Positions 1 through 10,409 are shown, numbered from the stretch's first letter. The stretch: DNA of 64,000 nt from Chionoecetes opilio (GCA_016584305.1 JACEEZ010019116.1:19197-83196); one strand, 5' to 3'. The notes: a model not told the origin generated them from the sequence alone. Translations and numbers: made by a program.

Positions 1-414
1 CTGACTCCCACTTCCCCCCGGTCAAGAAATTTCTGGACTATTTAACACTTTCTGCGCCCCCCGCCCGGTGGCAGCATGCTCAGCGGTGTATTTTTTACAT
101 TTGGGCACACGACACTCACAGTTCCCTGCAAAGCCCCGTTGCCCCTGACCCCCACTGCCCTGGTGCGGAACGTCCTTGAGATTTGAACACTTTTCGCTGC
201 CTCCCGCCAGGTGGCTGCATGTTCGCGGACGTAAAAGTCCGCGGGGGGGTAGTTTTATTGTCGTTGCCCGGGCGTAAATACTAGGTAGAAAAGTCCCGGG
301 GGTGGTAAGGCATGGATAATAATGATTATTTTTTTTTTAAAAAGCGATTCCGGCTTTTGCGGTTCCCGGACCAGTGTCCCCCCCTATTTTGTCCGGGAAA
401 CGAGGTTTGTGTGT
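1..414. mobile_element. F element, 3' part (runs in from left edge)
   Basis: This is the right-hand part of an F element. It holds two degenerate tandem units of about 150 bp that recur in all F copies (each with GGTGGCAGCATG and CTGGTGCAGGAAC-like blocks), then the F-specific tail (ACGTAAAAGTCCGCGG, TAAATACTAG, GGTCCGGGAAAACGAGG-like) and the terminal GTTTGTGTG. The tandem units derive from the 3' end of a LINE (see 63,284-64,000). The left end lies outside the window. No gene. Confidence 0.7.
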
Positions 415-496
415 GTTATTATATAAATATTTTATATATAATAAAATATTAAAATATATATATTAAATAATAATTTTATAATATATATATAATATA
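415..496. repeat. AT-rich spacer between two F elements
   Basis: Simple TA/AAT-rich sequence between the right end of one F element and the left end of the next. It has weak self-complementarity. No gene. Confidence 0.6.
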
Positions 497-1491
497 CACA
501 AACCCCGATTTTCCCGACCCCCATTCCCGGATATCGGATTTGTGGTCAAAATCCGAGGTCCGGGGGGTTTTGCAATAGGTCCCGGACAAATGCCTGGTCC
601 AGTCCGTAAAAACGACAAAGTTGTCCGGGGGTTGAGGTCTCCTGTCACCCATAGGTCAGTGTCCGCGCCTCCCGCCAGGTGGAGCATGCCCAGGGGTATT
701 TTTTAAAATTTTGGGGACAAGAACTCCCCGGTTAACCTGCACCACCTCGTCAGTCCCCGACCCCCACTGCCCGGTGCAGGAAAGTCTCTGAGACATTTAA
801 CACTTTTGCTGCAGTGTCCGCGCTTCCACTCCCCCCATGTGGGGCTACGCCCCCCAACTCCTACCCCCAAAAGTCACCATCTTTGACCGTCCACCCTGCT
901 GGCGGGGGCTGGCCTACACCCGTGACAGCATGTAGCGGTGTATTTTTTACATTTTGGGGACACGACACCCCCGGTTTTACCTGCCCCGGCCCCCGTAGTC
1001 TCCGACCCCCCCCTGCCCCTGGGCAGGAAAGTCTTTGAGACTATTTAACACTTCTGCTGCAGTTCAGCGCTTTCCTGCCCCCCGTATAGTGCTACGCCCC
1101 CCCAACTCCTCACCCGAAAAACGCCCCCGGAATGCCAAAACCCTTGGGGCGGCGGCTGGGGTCCCCCCCTCCCGGCAACACACTGTCAACCCCCTCACCT
1201 GTGCCTTCCTGAGGAAGACAGGTCAACTACAGCGCCTGTGATAGCATCCTAGGACATCACCAGGGATCATAGTGTTCCCCAAGGGATCCTCGTAGCCCTA
1301 AAAACAACAACAAAGTGACGTAAAAGTCTGCGGCGAGGTAGTTGATATTGGCGGTTGCCGGACAGTAAATACTAGAGTAGGATAAACGTTCAGGGGTGGG
1401 TAATGGCCTTGGACTGTTGCGTTTTCCCGGACGTTTGCGGTTCCCGGACCAGTGCTCCCCCCTATTAGTCCGGGAAAATGAGGGTTGTGTG
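497..1491. mobile_element. F element copy 1 (TA-inserting, carries LINE 3' end)
   Basis: Bounded by the inverted ends CACAAACCCCGATTTTCCCG (left) and the complement of CACACAACCCTCATTTTCCC (right), each next to TA. Inside are two LINE-derived units and then a LINE 3' terminus (about 1035-1308) ending in AAAACAACAACAAA, followed by the F-specific right half (ACGTAAAAGTCTGCGG to TAGTCCGGGAAAA). TA duplications and imperfect terminal repeats fit a Tc1/mariner/pogo-type non-autonomous element; no transposase is present. The LINE piece must have inserted into an ancestral F and been copied with it, because it recurs in the same place in copy 2. Confidence 0.7.
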
Positions 1492-1525
1492 TATATATCT
1501 ATCTATCTATCTATTATATATATAT

Positions 1526-1560
<35 letters not shown>

Positions 1561-1570
1561 TAAATATATA
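1492..1570. repeat. (TA)n microsatellite
   Basis: Alternating TA tract with TATC variants, about 75 bp, lying between two F elements. It may have grown from the TA target duplications. The left end of copy 2 is preceded by a partial duplicate of the same terminal repeat (1571-1594 and again from 1612), separated by another (TA)n. Confidence 0.85.
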
Positions 1571-2578
1571 CACACAACCCTCGTTTTCCCGGACTATATA
1601 TATATATATATACACACAGCCCTCGTTTTCCCGGATATCGGATTTGCCGGACAAAATCTGAGGTCCGGGGATATGTCAGAGTCCCGGACAAATGCTTGAT
1701 CTAGTCCGTAAATCGACAAAGTTGTCCGGCGGTCCGAGCATCTCCTGTCACCCCTGGTCAGTGTCCGTGCCTCCCGTCAGGTGGCAGCATGCTCAGCGGT
1801 CGTATTGTTTACATTTGGGCACAAGAAACCCTCACGGTTCACCTGCACCGCCTCCGTCAGTCCCCTGACCCCCACTGCCCCTGGTGCAGGAACGTCTCTG
1901 AGACTATTGAACACTTTCTGCTGCAGTGTCAGCGCTTCCACTCCCACCATGTAGTGCTATGCTCTCAATTCCTCACCCTGAACGTCGCCACTTTGACCAG
2001 CCCACCCTGCTGGCAGCGGCTGGCGTCCACCCAGGTGGCAGCCATGGTCAGCAGTCGTATTGTTTATATTTGGGCACAAGACACTCACGGTTCACCTGCA
2101 TCGCCTTCGTTAGTCCACCGACCCCCACTGCCCTGGTGCAGGAACTTCTCTGAGACTATTGAACACTTTCTGCTGCAGTGTCAGCGCTTCCACTCCCATC
2201 GTGTAGTGCTACGCTCTCAACTCCTCACCCTGAACGTCGGCGGCGGCTGGCGTCCACCCCTCCCAGCAACATGCTGTCATCCGCCTCACCTGTGCCTTCC
2301 GAGGAAGACAGGTCAACTACAGCGCCTGTGATAGCATCATAGGACATCACCAGGGCTCAAAGTGTTCCCCAAGGATCCTCGCAGCCCTAAAAACAACAAC
2401 AAAGTGACGTAAAAGTCCGCGGTGGGGTAGTTGATATTGGTGGTTGCTGGACAGTAAATACTAGAGTAGGATAAACGTCCGGGGGTGGGTAATGGCTTCG
2501 GACTTTTGCGATTCCCGGACGTTTGCGATTCATGGACCAGTGCTCCCCCCATTAGTCCGGGAAAACGAGGTTTGTGTG
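1571..2578. mobile_element. F element copy 2
   Basis: Ends are CACACAACCCTCGTTTTCCC (duplicated at 1571 and about 1612) and the complement of CACACAAACCTCGTTTTCCC at 2578, followed by TA. This is the least decayed F copy. It contains the GGTCCGGGGATATGTC block, two LINE 3' zinc-knuckle units, a LINE 3' end with an AACAACAACAAA tail near 2401, and the F right half. Its LINE-derived coding remnant is listed separately. Confidence 0.75.
1750..2401 (+). pseudogene. LINE reverse transcriptase C-terminal zinc-knuckle, tandem copies
   Basis: The + frame from 1789 reads through two copies of a segment containing PDPHCPWCRNVSETIEHF and LLQCQRFHSH, a CX2C...HX4C knuckle typical of the extreme C-terminus of non-LTR retrotransposon RT proteins. 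The second copy starts again near 2045. After the knuckle the sequence runs into the LINE 3' untranslated end (GACATCACCAGGG, TTCCCCAAGGGATCC, then AACAACAACAAA). No endonuclease or RT core is present, so it is a 5'-truncated, internally duplicated fragment carried by the F element. The clade cannot be set from this piece; an R1/Jockey/I-like LINE is plausible. Confidence 0.6.
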
Positions 2579-3195
2579 TATATAAAGTAGATTTTCGATT
2601 TAACGGACCTCGGGTTAACGGACTTCGGATTTAACGGACTCCATTTGCGTGACAAGTTTGCGGGCAAGAATGGCATGCCAGACCGCCTATAGCAGCTCGA
2701 ATTGTCAACTCAAACATAATTTTATTATTTTCTCATTTTATTTTGGAATGCTTGTTTTTTAAGGAGTTTTAATATATCAGATATTAATATATATAAGGAA
2801 GGAGCCTGTGCTGCTAGTGATTTAGTGGTAGAAGTTTTAGTTGTTTAAAATAGTGATTATTAGTGGTAGAAGATTTAGTTGTTTAAAATAGTGATTATTA
2901 GTGTTATGGGGTGGTCGCTGCAAGACTGTCCACTGTCACCTCAACACCTTAAAGTAATCGTCCAGACCCATTTTTTCTTTGCATAAATATGTTGAATGAT
3001 CATTAAAATACCTAATCCACAAAAATTATTCATTTCCACGACTTATTTCCCCAAAAACATGACTTTTGTAAAAAGCGCGGGAAAAACAACAGCTTTATTC
3101 CAGCCGTGGCGCGAAACTTACTGGTGACGTCAAGTTCGGAAGCTTCCCAGCCCTGCCTGATACAAATACACAGAGAATCAGAAATAAATATAGTA

Positions 3196-3941
3196 CACAC
3201 AAACCTCAATTTCCCGGACCTCCATTTCCCGGATATCGGATTTGCTGGACAAAATCCGAGGTCCGTGGATATGTCAAGAGTCCCGGACATTTTTTTTTTT
3301 TTTTTTTTCTTTTTTACGTTGCAATGCCTGGCCCTGTTCGTAAATTGACAAAGTTGTCCGGCGGCCCGAGTGTCTCCTATCACCCTGGTCAGTGTCCGCG
3401 CCCCCCGCCAGGTGGCAGCATGCTCAGCGGTCGTATTGCTTATATTTGGGCCCACGACACTCACGGTTCACCTGCAAACCTCCGTTAGTCCCCTGACCCC
3501 CACTGCCCCTGGTGCAGGAACGTCTCTGAGACTATTGAATACTTTCTGCTACCTCCCGCCAGGTGGCAGCATGCTCAGCGGTCGTATTGTTTACATTTGG
3601 ACACACGACACTCACTGTTCACCTGCACCGCCTCCGTTAGTCCCCTGACCCCCACTGCCCCTGGTGCAGGAACGTCTCTTGAGACTATTGAACACTTTCT
3701 GCTGCCTCCCGCCAGGTGGCAGCATGCTCAGCGGACGTAAAAGTCCGCGGCGGGGTAGTTGATATTGGCGGTTGCCGGACAATAAATACTAAAGTAGGAT
3801 AAACGTCCGGGGGTGGGTAATGAACTAAATTGGCTCACCCCTCTTTTTTATTTTATTTCTTACTGTCTTCTTATAGGGATGGAGCTAAGGGGGCCCTTTG
3901 TGTTAACCATTTTTGTTGCCCCCTTTGGCCAGTTCTTTGTC

Positions 3942-3977
<36 letters not shown>

Positions 3978-4065
3978 GCATTCGGACTGTTGAAATTTCC
4001 CCGGACTTTTGCGGTTCCCGGACCAGTGCTCCCCCCTATTAGTCCGGAAAAAACGAGGTTGTGTG
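3196..4065. mobile_element. F element copy 3
   Basis: Inserted at TA (3194-3195 / 4066-4067) in the left arm of the foldback element. The empty site is seen at 52,290-52,310 (GTAGTACTTGAAGAATTTTG). Contains three LINE-derived units with period about 154 bp (3399, 3550 and 3705), the F right half, and an extra insert at about 3820-3975 ending in poly(A) (GCCAGTTCTTTG then A30), which is also present in copy 5. The insert looks like a small retroelement tail. Confidence 0.75.
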
Positions 4066-4559
4066 TACTTGAAAATTTTTGGGTGTTTCTGATATATATT
4101 TTTTGTGATGTAGCATATACTTGCATCCTTTTCATGGATACAGCAAGAAAGCTGTGCCTTTGCAGAGAGTTAGCAACCCATTTCGACCTATTTGGCCATG
4201 ATATATGTGTGCAGCGCCTGGCAATGGCGGGTGAGAGGAGCGCGGACAAGACGGGTGTGTTTCACCACCGCGCTCCTCTCACCGCCACTGCCAGGCGCTG
4301 CAACACAAATTCATGGTAAAATAGGTCGGAAATGGGGGCTAAGCTCTTTGCAATGGCACAGCTTTCTTGCGTATCCATGAAGGATGCAAGTACAGGGAGG
4401 GTTCCCGTTATACGAGCATTCGGGATAACGAGAATCCGATGATAGAGATGTGTAAATAGGGTCTATTTTCAAATTACGAGATCGAAAAATCCAATGTTAC
4501 GACATTCAAACTGGGGTGAGTAAAATTACCAAATTATTACTAAAGTAAATTACAAGTTA

Positions 4560-5347
4560 CACACAAACCTCGATTTCCGGACTAATAGGGGGGAGCACTG
4601 GGTCCGGGAACCGCAAAAAGTCCGGGAATCGCAAAATTAAAAAAAAAAAAAAAAAATAAAAAAAAAAAAAAAATAAAAACCCATGCCCTTACCCATCCCC
4701 GGACGTTTATCCTACTCTAGTATTTACTGTCCGGCAACCGCAATATCAACTACCCGCCCCCGGACTTTTACGTCCGCTGAGCATGCAGCCACCTGGCGGG
4801 AGGCAGCAGAAAGTGTTCAATAGTCTCAAGAGACGTTCCTGCACCAGGGGCAGTGGGGGTCAGGGGACTAACGGAGGACTGTGCAGGTGAATCATGAGTG
4901 TCGTGGGGCCCAAATGTAAAACAATACGACCGTGAGCATGCTGCCACCTGGCGGGAGGGCAGCAGAAAGTGTTCAATAGTCTCAGAAAATGTTCTTGCAC
5001 CAGGGGCAGTGGGAGTCAGGTGACTGACGGAGGCTGTGCAGGTGACCGTGAGTGTCGTGTGCCCAAATGTAAACAATACGACCGCTGAGCATGCTGCCAC
5101 CTGGGCGGGGGGCAGCAAAAGTGTTCAATAGTCTCAGAAATGTTCTTGCACCAGGGCAGGGGGTCAGGTGAGCGGAGGCTGTGCGGTGAACCGTGAAGGG
5201 GTGTGCCCAAAAAAATAAAACAATACGACCGTGACATGCTGCCACCTGGCAGGGGGCGCGGGGGCACTGACAGGGGGGGGGCAGGAGAAGCTCGGACCGC
5301 GGGCAACTTGGTCAATTTAGAACAGGACCAGGCACTTAAAAAAAAAA

Positions 5348-5393
<46 letters not shown>

Positions 5394-5479
5394 TCCGAGA
5401 GACATATCCCCGGGCCTGGATTTTGTCCGGCAAATCCGAAATTTCCGGGAAACCCGGGGGGGGAAAAGAGGTTTGTGTG
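4560..5479. mobile_element. F element copy 4 (inverted)
   Basis: Inserted in E1 at TA; the empty site is visible in E4 near 44,690 (ACAAGTTATTTCC). Orientation is opposite to copies 1-3: the F right half comes first (TCCGGACTAATAGGGGG), then four LINE-derived units (about 4770-5260), then a long poly(A) run and the left terminal block. Unit sequence decays progressively toward 5260, with dropped bases. Confidence 0.7.
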
Positions 5480-5639
5480 TATTTTCTAAAATTTTAAAGT
5501 CATTTACTGACAGATTTTACCTAAGGTTGTCGATAATCAATCTGAAAATATGATAATTCGGTGGCTTGGTACGACAATGTGGCCTACAAAATTCACAACC
5601 CGGGCGCGAAGCCAGAAAGGGAGGTAGTATGGCCAGCAA

Positions 5640-6560
5640 AAACCGCTCCGCATACCTAGATACTACTTTCCCTAAGACGGAAGCTTACAAAACTATTAAA
5701 CTCCCCCGGTAGGTCATAAAAAAGGTAGGGGAAGGGTTTTGGGGCTGGCTAAGGGGCATCCCTCACCACCAAGACAAACTTTTTTAAACCTTCTCGACCC
5801 AAAAACAAACCCCGAGGATATTTCCGGGCAAAAATGGCATTTCCAGACTGCCCTTCTCCGCCCTTTTTTCCCCGTCTCTAAAACAATTCTCGTTTTTTTT
5901 TGAAAACTTGCATTTTAAGTATTTTAATGTTCAGATAGTAAATATTAAGTAAGGAGCCCGTGTTGTTGTGTATTGGGGTAGAAGGTGTGTATGTGTGTTA
6001 AAAAGGTGAATATTTTTGATATGGGCAAGTATTTTTCTCCGTCACTCACTGCCCCCCACTCGGCCCCAGCAGGGGGCACCCTCTCAAAAAATCTTTAAAT
6101 CACCCTTATGACACACGGGGGTACATTTATTTAGATAATGACACGTGTATATAAATCTCACCCTTTAAACACAAGTTGTTATAAATAAGATGATAAGACG
6201 TTTAAACCCGCCCAAACCTACCCCCGGTGGGGAGGGGGCGGGCCTGCCCGTCCGCCGCCTCTCTCAAAAACCCCCGCAAAACCCCCCACCGGCCTCCTGA
6301 AAAAGACATCAATTCCAGCCGTGATAGCACCCAAAGGGTACACCCGTGATCAAGGATTCCTCAAAGGGTCCTCGCTTTCCCACTAAATTATTTTCCAAAG
6401 GGAGACTCCGGGGCGGCGGACATCGGTGGCCCCCCGCACAACACAAACACCCCCCTATCAGCGTATAATAAGTGCCCCCCTGAAGAAGTCAGGTCAGCTC
6501 CACGATGTGTAGCACCTAGGATATCACCAGGGATCACAGGATTACAAGGGGTTCTCCCAC
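5640..6560. repeat. Degenerate R and LINE 3'-end fragments
   Basis: About 5810-6190 aligns by eye with R (GGGCAAAAATGGCAT, AAGTAAGGAGCCCGTG, then AATCACCCTTATGACACACG). Two stretches near 6285-6395 and 6475-6560 match the LINE 3' end (CCTGAAGAAGTCAGGTCAGC, ATATCACCAGGGATCACAGG). The bases look noisy. No gene. Confidence 0.45.
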
Positions 6561-7075
6561 CCCTACTAATATACCAAATTTTTTATAGCTTGAAAAAAAA
6601 AGTCTTTTTTTTTTTTTTTTTTTTTAATTTTTGGGGTCCCGGAAAACCAAAAAATATATTTACCATTTGTAGTGTTTCGATATACGAGATTTCGCTTTAG
6701 AGTATGCCCCGGGGAACCAATGCCGTATCTTTGGGACCTCCCTGTATATGCCATATCGCAAAAAAAAAATTTAATCGAAAAAAACCCCCCAAAAAGTGAT
6801 GTATACAGTGATTTGTATCAAGGTGAATGCTTGACGTCCATTCTGGAGAGTGGGGAATTACAGATTTGAATGCGATCATTTAAAAAACGGGTGACTGGAT
6901 GCAAAAAGTTACAACATATTGTTGATATATCGATCATGGCTATATTTTGACTGCATTAAATCAGGAATGATGAAATGGTTTGGACGATTACTTTAAAATC
7001 ACCCTTATTTAAGGTGACACACGGTGCTACACTGACCTAAATAGTGACACGTATATAGAATAGCTCATCACAACC

Positions 7076-7079
<4 letters not shown>

Positions 7080-7112
<33 letters not shown>
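7080..7112. repeat. (AT)n microsatellite
   Basis: About 30 bp of perfect AT repeats at the end of repeat R. Confidence 0.9.
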
Positions 7113-7116
<4 letters not shown>

Positions 7117-7250
7117 GAGCAATTGTAATTATAATAAGCAAAACTTTTGACAGCCACGGCCTGTGTCTGGCTTGTTGTTGTTCTTCTTGTGACCTCTTCT
7201 GCTTAGGATTGCTTTGTAGGTCTGTCAAGTTCGATCTCGAGCTTAACGCA

Positions 7251-7786
7251 CACTAAAACCTTTATAACTCGGCACGATAGGGGCTCTGGCCCTTGCCGAG
7301 TTATTCAATATGCCGAATTATGCAAATGCCCTCCTCTGATATGGGTTAAAAAAAATGAAAAATAAAAAATTGTAAATAACTTTTACCCATAAGTACCACT
7401 CATAAATCCACTAAAAATCTTTCTGCACCGTCGAGTGGCCTAAGAATACCCACAGGCCTTGTCCATCAACTCTACCTCGACTGCAAGTGCGTGGGAGGAC
7501 ACAGGGGGGCGGCATGAACCTCTAATCACAGGCGTCACTATAAAAATCCTGTCTGTGCCACCATGGGCGAGGGCCAACCATCACAGCCCTCAAGTGTGCC
7601 TCCAGGACCTACCATCTGAGCCCTGCAGGTCACTGCCTACAGGTGCTATAGGCATAGATGTAAAAAATAAAAAAAAATAAAAAATAATTACTCGGCAAGA
7701 GTAAGAATATTTTGCCGACTGTCTTTGCCTTGCCGAGTTATGTCAAATTCCGAGTTATATAATGCAGAGTTATAAGGGTTTTAGTG
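7251..7786. mobile_element. pogo-like MITE with CACTAAAACC ends
   Basis: Left end CACTAAAACCTTTATAACTC, right end the complement (GAGTTATAAGGGTTTTAGTG). Next to each end is a second inverted block (CTCGGCA / TGCCGAG-like). A TA follows the right end; the left flank is CA. End sequence and size suit a deleted pogo/Tigger-type element. About 300 bp in its middle is a SINE body (7395-7690). A longer, noisier relative lies at 31,713-34,657. Confidence 0.6.
7395..7690 (+). repeat. SINE copy lacking its tRNA head
   Basis: Matches the body of the SINE at 8634-8956 from AAATCTTTCTGCACCGTCGA through CACCATGGGCGAGGG to the A-rich tail (AAAAAATAAAAAAAAATAAA). The tRNA-like head is missing, as expected for 5' truncation on insertion. 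The ATG-containing stretch is not a gene; the same sequence is shared by both copies with different frames. Confidence 0.7.
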
Positions 7787-8398
7787 TATCTCCTTTGCCA
7801 CTCTGTTCTTTAGTTTCTTTTCTTCTTTTAGTTGTGATAATTTGTTTGGCTTTCTCTAGTCAGACGCTGAGAGAAATCACCAACATTTTAGGGATAACTT
7901 ATCAACTTACAGGAGACTTTTTCTTCCTTTTTATCTCATTTTGGGGTTATTATAATGTCTTATGATGCTGCTGCTGCTGCCGCGGCCGCTCTGCCAGGCG
8001 TGGATGAGCGCCTTGCTTGTATTTTCATATCTTAACTCATATGTATGAATAATAGCCATTAAAATGTGATTATATGTCTATTCACCTAAAATAATGATAT
8101 TTCATAGCATACCAAGCAGTAATGTTTGAGCCTGGATACTTACTACCTCTCCTAATACCAGTCCCGAACAGTTGTGGGCGAGTGTGCCAATCCCTGATGT
8201 AGCGCCAGTATGCACACTGTGGGTCTAAGAAGAGCATTCACACTGCTAACCTCAAGAGCAGACACAACAATGAAGCTATCAACAATGAAGCTATAGGCAG
8301 CACAAGCTGACTCTTCTTAGATCAGGGAAGAGCACTGGGCCAAAGTTTGTGCAGGGCCAATTGACAATCTGATGTGCTACCGGGTTAAAAGCCTGGAT
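7787..8398. other. No gene seen; short GCT-rich tract
   Basis: AT-rich sequence without a supported ORF. A small (CTG)n/GCGGCCGC-rich block sits at 7962-7995, and the stretch 8140-8400 has no recognised repeat. It leads into the zinc-finger fragment. Confidence 0.5.
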
Positions 8399-8625
8399 TC
8401 AATGTGCTAGACCTCTCCACCTCACATGTGTGTTTTGATATGTCTGACAACAATATGTCATGGTAAGGAAACTCGTGCCACAAATATCACAATTGTACTT
8501 TCTTTCACCTGTGTGGGTGAGAATGTGTTTGTCACGGCAGTTTTTAAGGGTGAATGATTTCAGACATTCCAGGCACTGAAAGTTTCTCACACCAATGTCG
8601 GTGAGGATGTGTGTAAGGGTAGTGG
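8399..8625 (-). pseudogene. C2H2 zinc-finger fragment
   Basis: Reads on the minus strand. A complete finger is visible (FQCLECLKSF then 9 residues, H-ILT-H), then the linker THTGERK, then a second finger beginning YNCDICGTSF whose zinc-binding histidines are lost in this frame. One frame over gives VRHIKTH, so a single-base indel breaks it. The pair matches the last fingers of the larger array at 26,204-26,470 (CDIC / KTYVARHIKTC), so this is a second, separate piece of the same gene family. Upstream it runs out at about 8625, just before the SINE. Too short and damaged to be functional alone. Confidence 0.7.
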
Positions 8626-8633
8626 CCAGTCAG

Positions 8634-8956
8634 ATTGGGGAGGCTGTAGCAGAGTGGTTAGCATCTCCGAGTGGCGTTCTTGGTGACCCGAGTTCGATCC
8701 TCGACAAAAACCAAAATCTTTCTGCACCGTCGAGTGGCTGATTGCGAGTGCATCGAAGGGACACGGGTGGGCGGCATGAGCCTCTTATCACAGGCGTCAC
8801 TATAAAAATCCTGCCTGCGCCACCATGGCCGAGGGTCAACCATCACAGCCCTTAAGTGAACCTCCAGAGCCTACCATCCGAACCTTGGAAGTCACTGCCT
8901 ACAGGCACTATAGGCCAAGATGTAAAAAGAAACAAAAAAACAAAAAAAAAAAAAAA
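8634..8956 (+). repeat. tRNA-derived SINE, full length
   Basis: The 5' head (8640-8705) has RNA polymerase III internal promoter-like boxes: GTAGCAGAGTGG (A box-like) and GAGTTCGATCC (B box). A unique body follows (TTTCTGCACCGTCGAGTGGC ... CACCATGGCCGAGGG ... CACTATAGGCCAAGATG) and an A-rich tail to 8956. The body is shared with 7395-7690. The head shows it is a SINE rather than a tRNA gene: there is no acceptor-stem pairing with a 3' end. Confidence 0.75.
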
Positions 8957-9540
8957 TCGGAGATATTCACAATATTTTGTATGATTGAATGTAAAGAAAT
9001 CTTGATTTTATGTGTTATAATACTTAAAGGACAAGCTAATGCCTAATATCACTGATTAATCAAAGGTATTCAAAAAACTTTATTGGACAGTATCTCAAAA
9101 CATAAGTTTTGTTTTGAGATACTACACACAAAAAATACATAACATGCCCAAACTCGGCATAATGGTTTTACACATTGCTTTTCATCATATCTAACTGAGG
9201 AAAATGTTGTCAAATTTTTTCTGTGTACGGTATCTGTTTGACTGGTAAAAATGGGGTTGAAAATTTGAAAATTCATATCCTGCAAACCATACATTTTTAC
9301 TGAGTTACCTAATACGTGTAGTAATTTCGATGATCTGAACAAAGTACTTGTACCAATTAATGTCATTAGTGTAGATTTATTATCATTGGAGTAGGTAGCA
9401 TTTCAAGTTTACCAAATAGAAAAAAAAAAAAAAAAGTACATTGCAAAAAATTCATAGGTCACAATTATTTTTCTTGGGATACATGGGGTTGTACATGGTT
9501 GAACTTGGTTGTACATGGTGTCCCTGATTTATGGTATATA
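8957..9540. other. AT-rich stretch, no gene seen
   Basis: Contains a short inverted pair (ATCTCAAAACATAAG / GTTTTGAGATAC, 9090-9123) and a poly(A) run at 9421-9436. No ORF with recognisable domains. Part may belong to an old DNA transposon. Confidence 0.4.
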
Positions 9541-9849
9541 TATCATAACCTTAACCTTCTTCTTCTTCTCTGTTTAACGTTAGTTTTTCCCCATAATTTA
9601 TATAAGGTTAGACGGCCGATGGCAACTATCTCTATCCGTTGCCTCAACTTCTTCAATGCCCAATGCTGCCAGATCCTCTTCAACACACTGCCTCCATGTC
9701 TTCCTTGGCCTGCCCGGTGGACGGCGACCTGGAACTTCCACTCTAATAGCTCTCCTCAATGCCTCACACCTTCTCACCTCTTCACGTGTCCAAACCACCT
9801 CAATCGCCTTACTCTCAAACACTATACAGGTACCTTTTGTTTTACGCAA
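9541..9849 (-). pseudogene. LINE RT C-terminal fragment (RTE-like)
   Basis: Minus-strand frame 9598-9849 contains VVWTREEVRRCEALRR, then PGRRPPGRPRKTWRQCVEED and LAALGIEEVEATDRDS. The GRPRKxWxxxVExDL...DRxxW pattern is characteristic of the last ~60 residues of RTE/CR1-type endonuclease-RT proteins. The usual terminal tryptophan-arginine after DRDS is replaced here. Downstream on the minus strand come a short 3' end and a GAAGAAGAAGAAGG tail (9541-9570). The 5' truncated piece lacks endonuclease and RT core. A different LINE from that at 63 kb. Confidence 0.65.
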
Positions 9850-10409
9850 GCTTAAACTACACGTTTTTGGATTGACGCGATGCGATGTGAAAAGTTAAAG
9901 TACGAAAATGGTCAGAAGGGTGAACTCGGGCCTCGTCAAAGACTAATGGATAATTTTCCCATTGAAAGTACTATTCGCGTTTGGCGAAATTCACTTTTGC
10001 CGATGGTTTGGCAAGACTAATTAAATCGCCAAACGTGAGGGACCACTGTATAACCTTAACCATAGACCACTGTATACCTAGACTGTGCACGGAATATCGG
10101 CCTGTTGCACATGGGCCTGAACTTGCCCTGAAGTCGGAGGGCCGCTCGGATTCATATATATATATATACGCATCATATAGACTGGTTTATCAGTATATAT
10201 GATATACTGTAATCTTCGTAAATGTTTGTTCTATAATATTATCAATAAAAAAACAGTAAAAAACAGGTTAAAGAAATGCCATTACGAGACTCTGAAGAAA
10301 TATGCATGAACTTAATATTCACTTCAACTTTTCGCCATTTAAAAAACTTTGCGAGTCAACTTTATCATGAATGGGTATCAATAGAAGCGCAATTTTATTA
10401 GCTTTCCAT

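Larger units (their letters stand above)
4393..6744. mobile_element. E element copy 1 (TA-inserting)
   Basis: Ends CAGGGAGGGTTCCCG (4393) and GGGACCTCCCTG (6744) with TA on both sides. Subterminal TTATACGAGCATTCGG at the left and a TATACGAGATTTCGC motif at the right recur in all E copies. Inserted in the right arm of the foldback element at GCAAG-TA-TATGCC, a site also used by H1 at 13,696. It holds F4 (4560-5479) and a noisy block related to R and to LINE 3' ends (about 5640-6560). Confidence 0.75.
2953..6992. mobile_element. TTAA foldback element, copy 1 (holds F3 and E1)
   Basis: Left end AGTAATCGTCCAGACC at 2953, right end its complement (GGTTTGGACGATTACT) at 6992, each flanked by TTAA (2949-2952, 6993-6996). 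TTAA duplication is typical of piggyBac- or Kolobok-type elements; none of their transposases is present. Inside is a long inverted repeat (left arm about 3090-3195 plus 4066-4240, right arm about 4265-4392 plus 6745-6890). The arms are split by F3 (3196-4065) and E1 (4393-6744), both at TA. The centre (4212-4318) is a GC-rich hairpin that differs from other copies. Confidence 0.7.
2581..7075. mobile_element. Repeat R, interrupted by a TTAA foldback element
   Basis: R starts near 2585 (TTTCGATTTAACGGACCTC, then further AACGGAC motifs) and continues to 2948. It then resumes at 6997 (ATCACCCTTATTTAAGGTG) and fades near 7075. The two halves join at a single TTAA, shown by the uninterrupted but noisier relative at about 5800-6160, which reads straight through (CTTTAAATCACCCTTATG). 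Contains a 35-bp direct duplication near 2825-2905 (GTGGTAGAAGATTTAGTTG). No coding potential; family unknown. Confidence 0.5.

Noticed and set aside
7459..7680. 73-codon ORF
   Set aside because: Lies in the SINE body and is not conserved with the second SINE copy.
8640..8705. A tRNA gene
   Set aside because: A and B box-like sequences are present, but no acceptor stem closes and the sequence continues into a repeated body with A-rich tail, so it is a SINE head.
9598..9898. Plus-strand ORFs over the LINE fragment
   Set aside because: The minus strand encodes the recognisable GRPRKTWRQCVEED motif.
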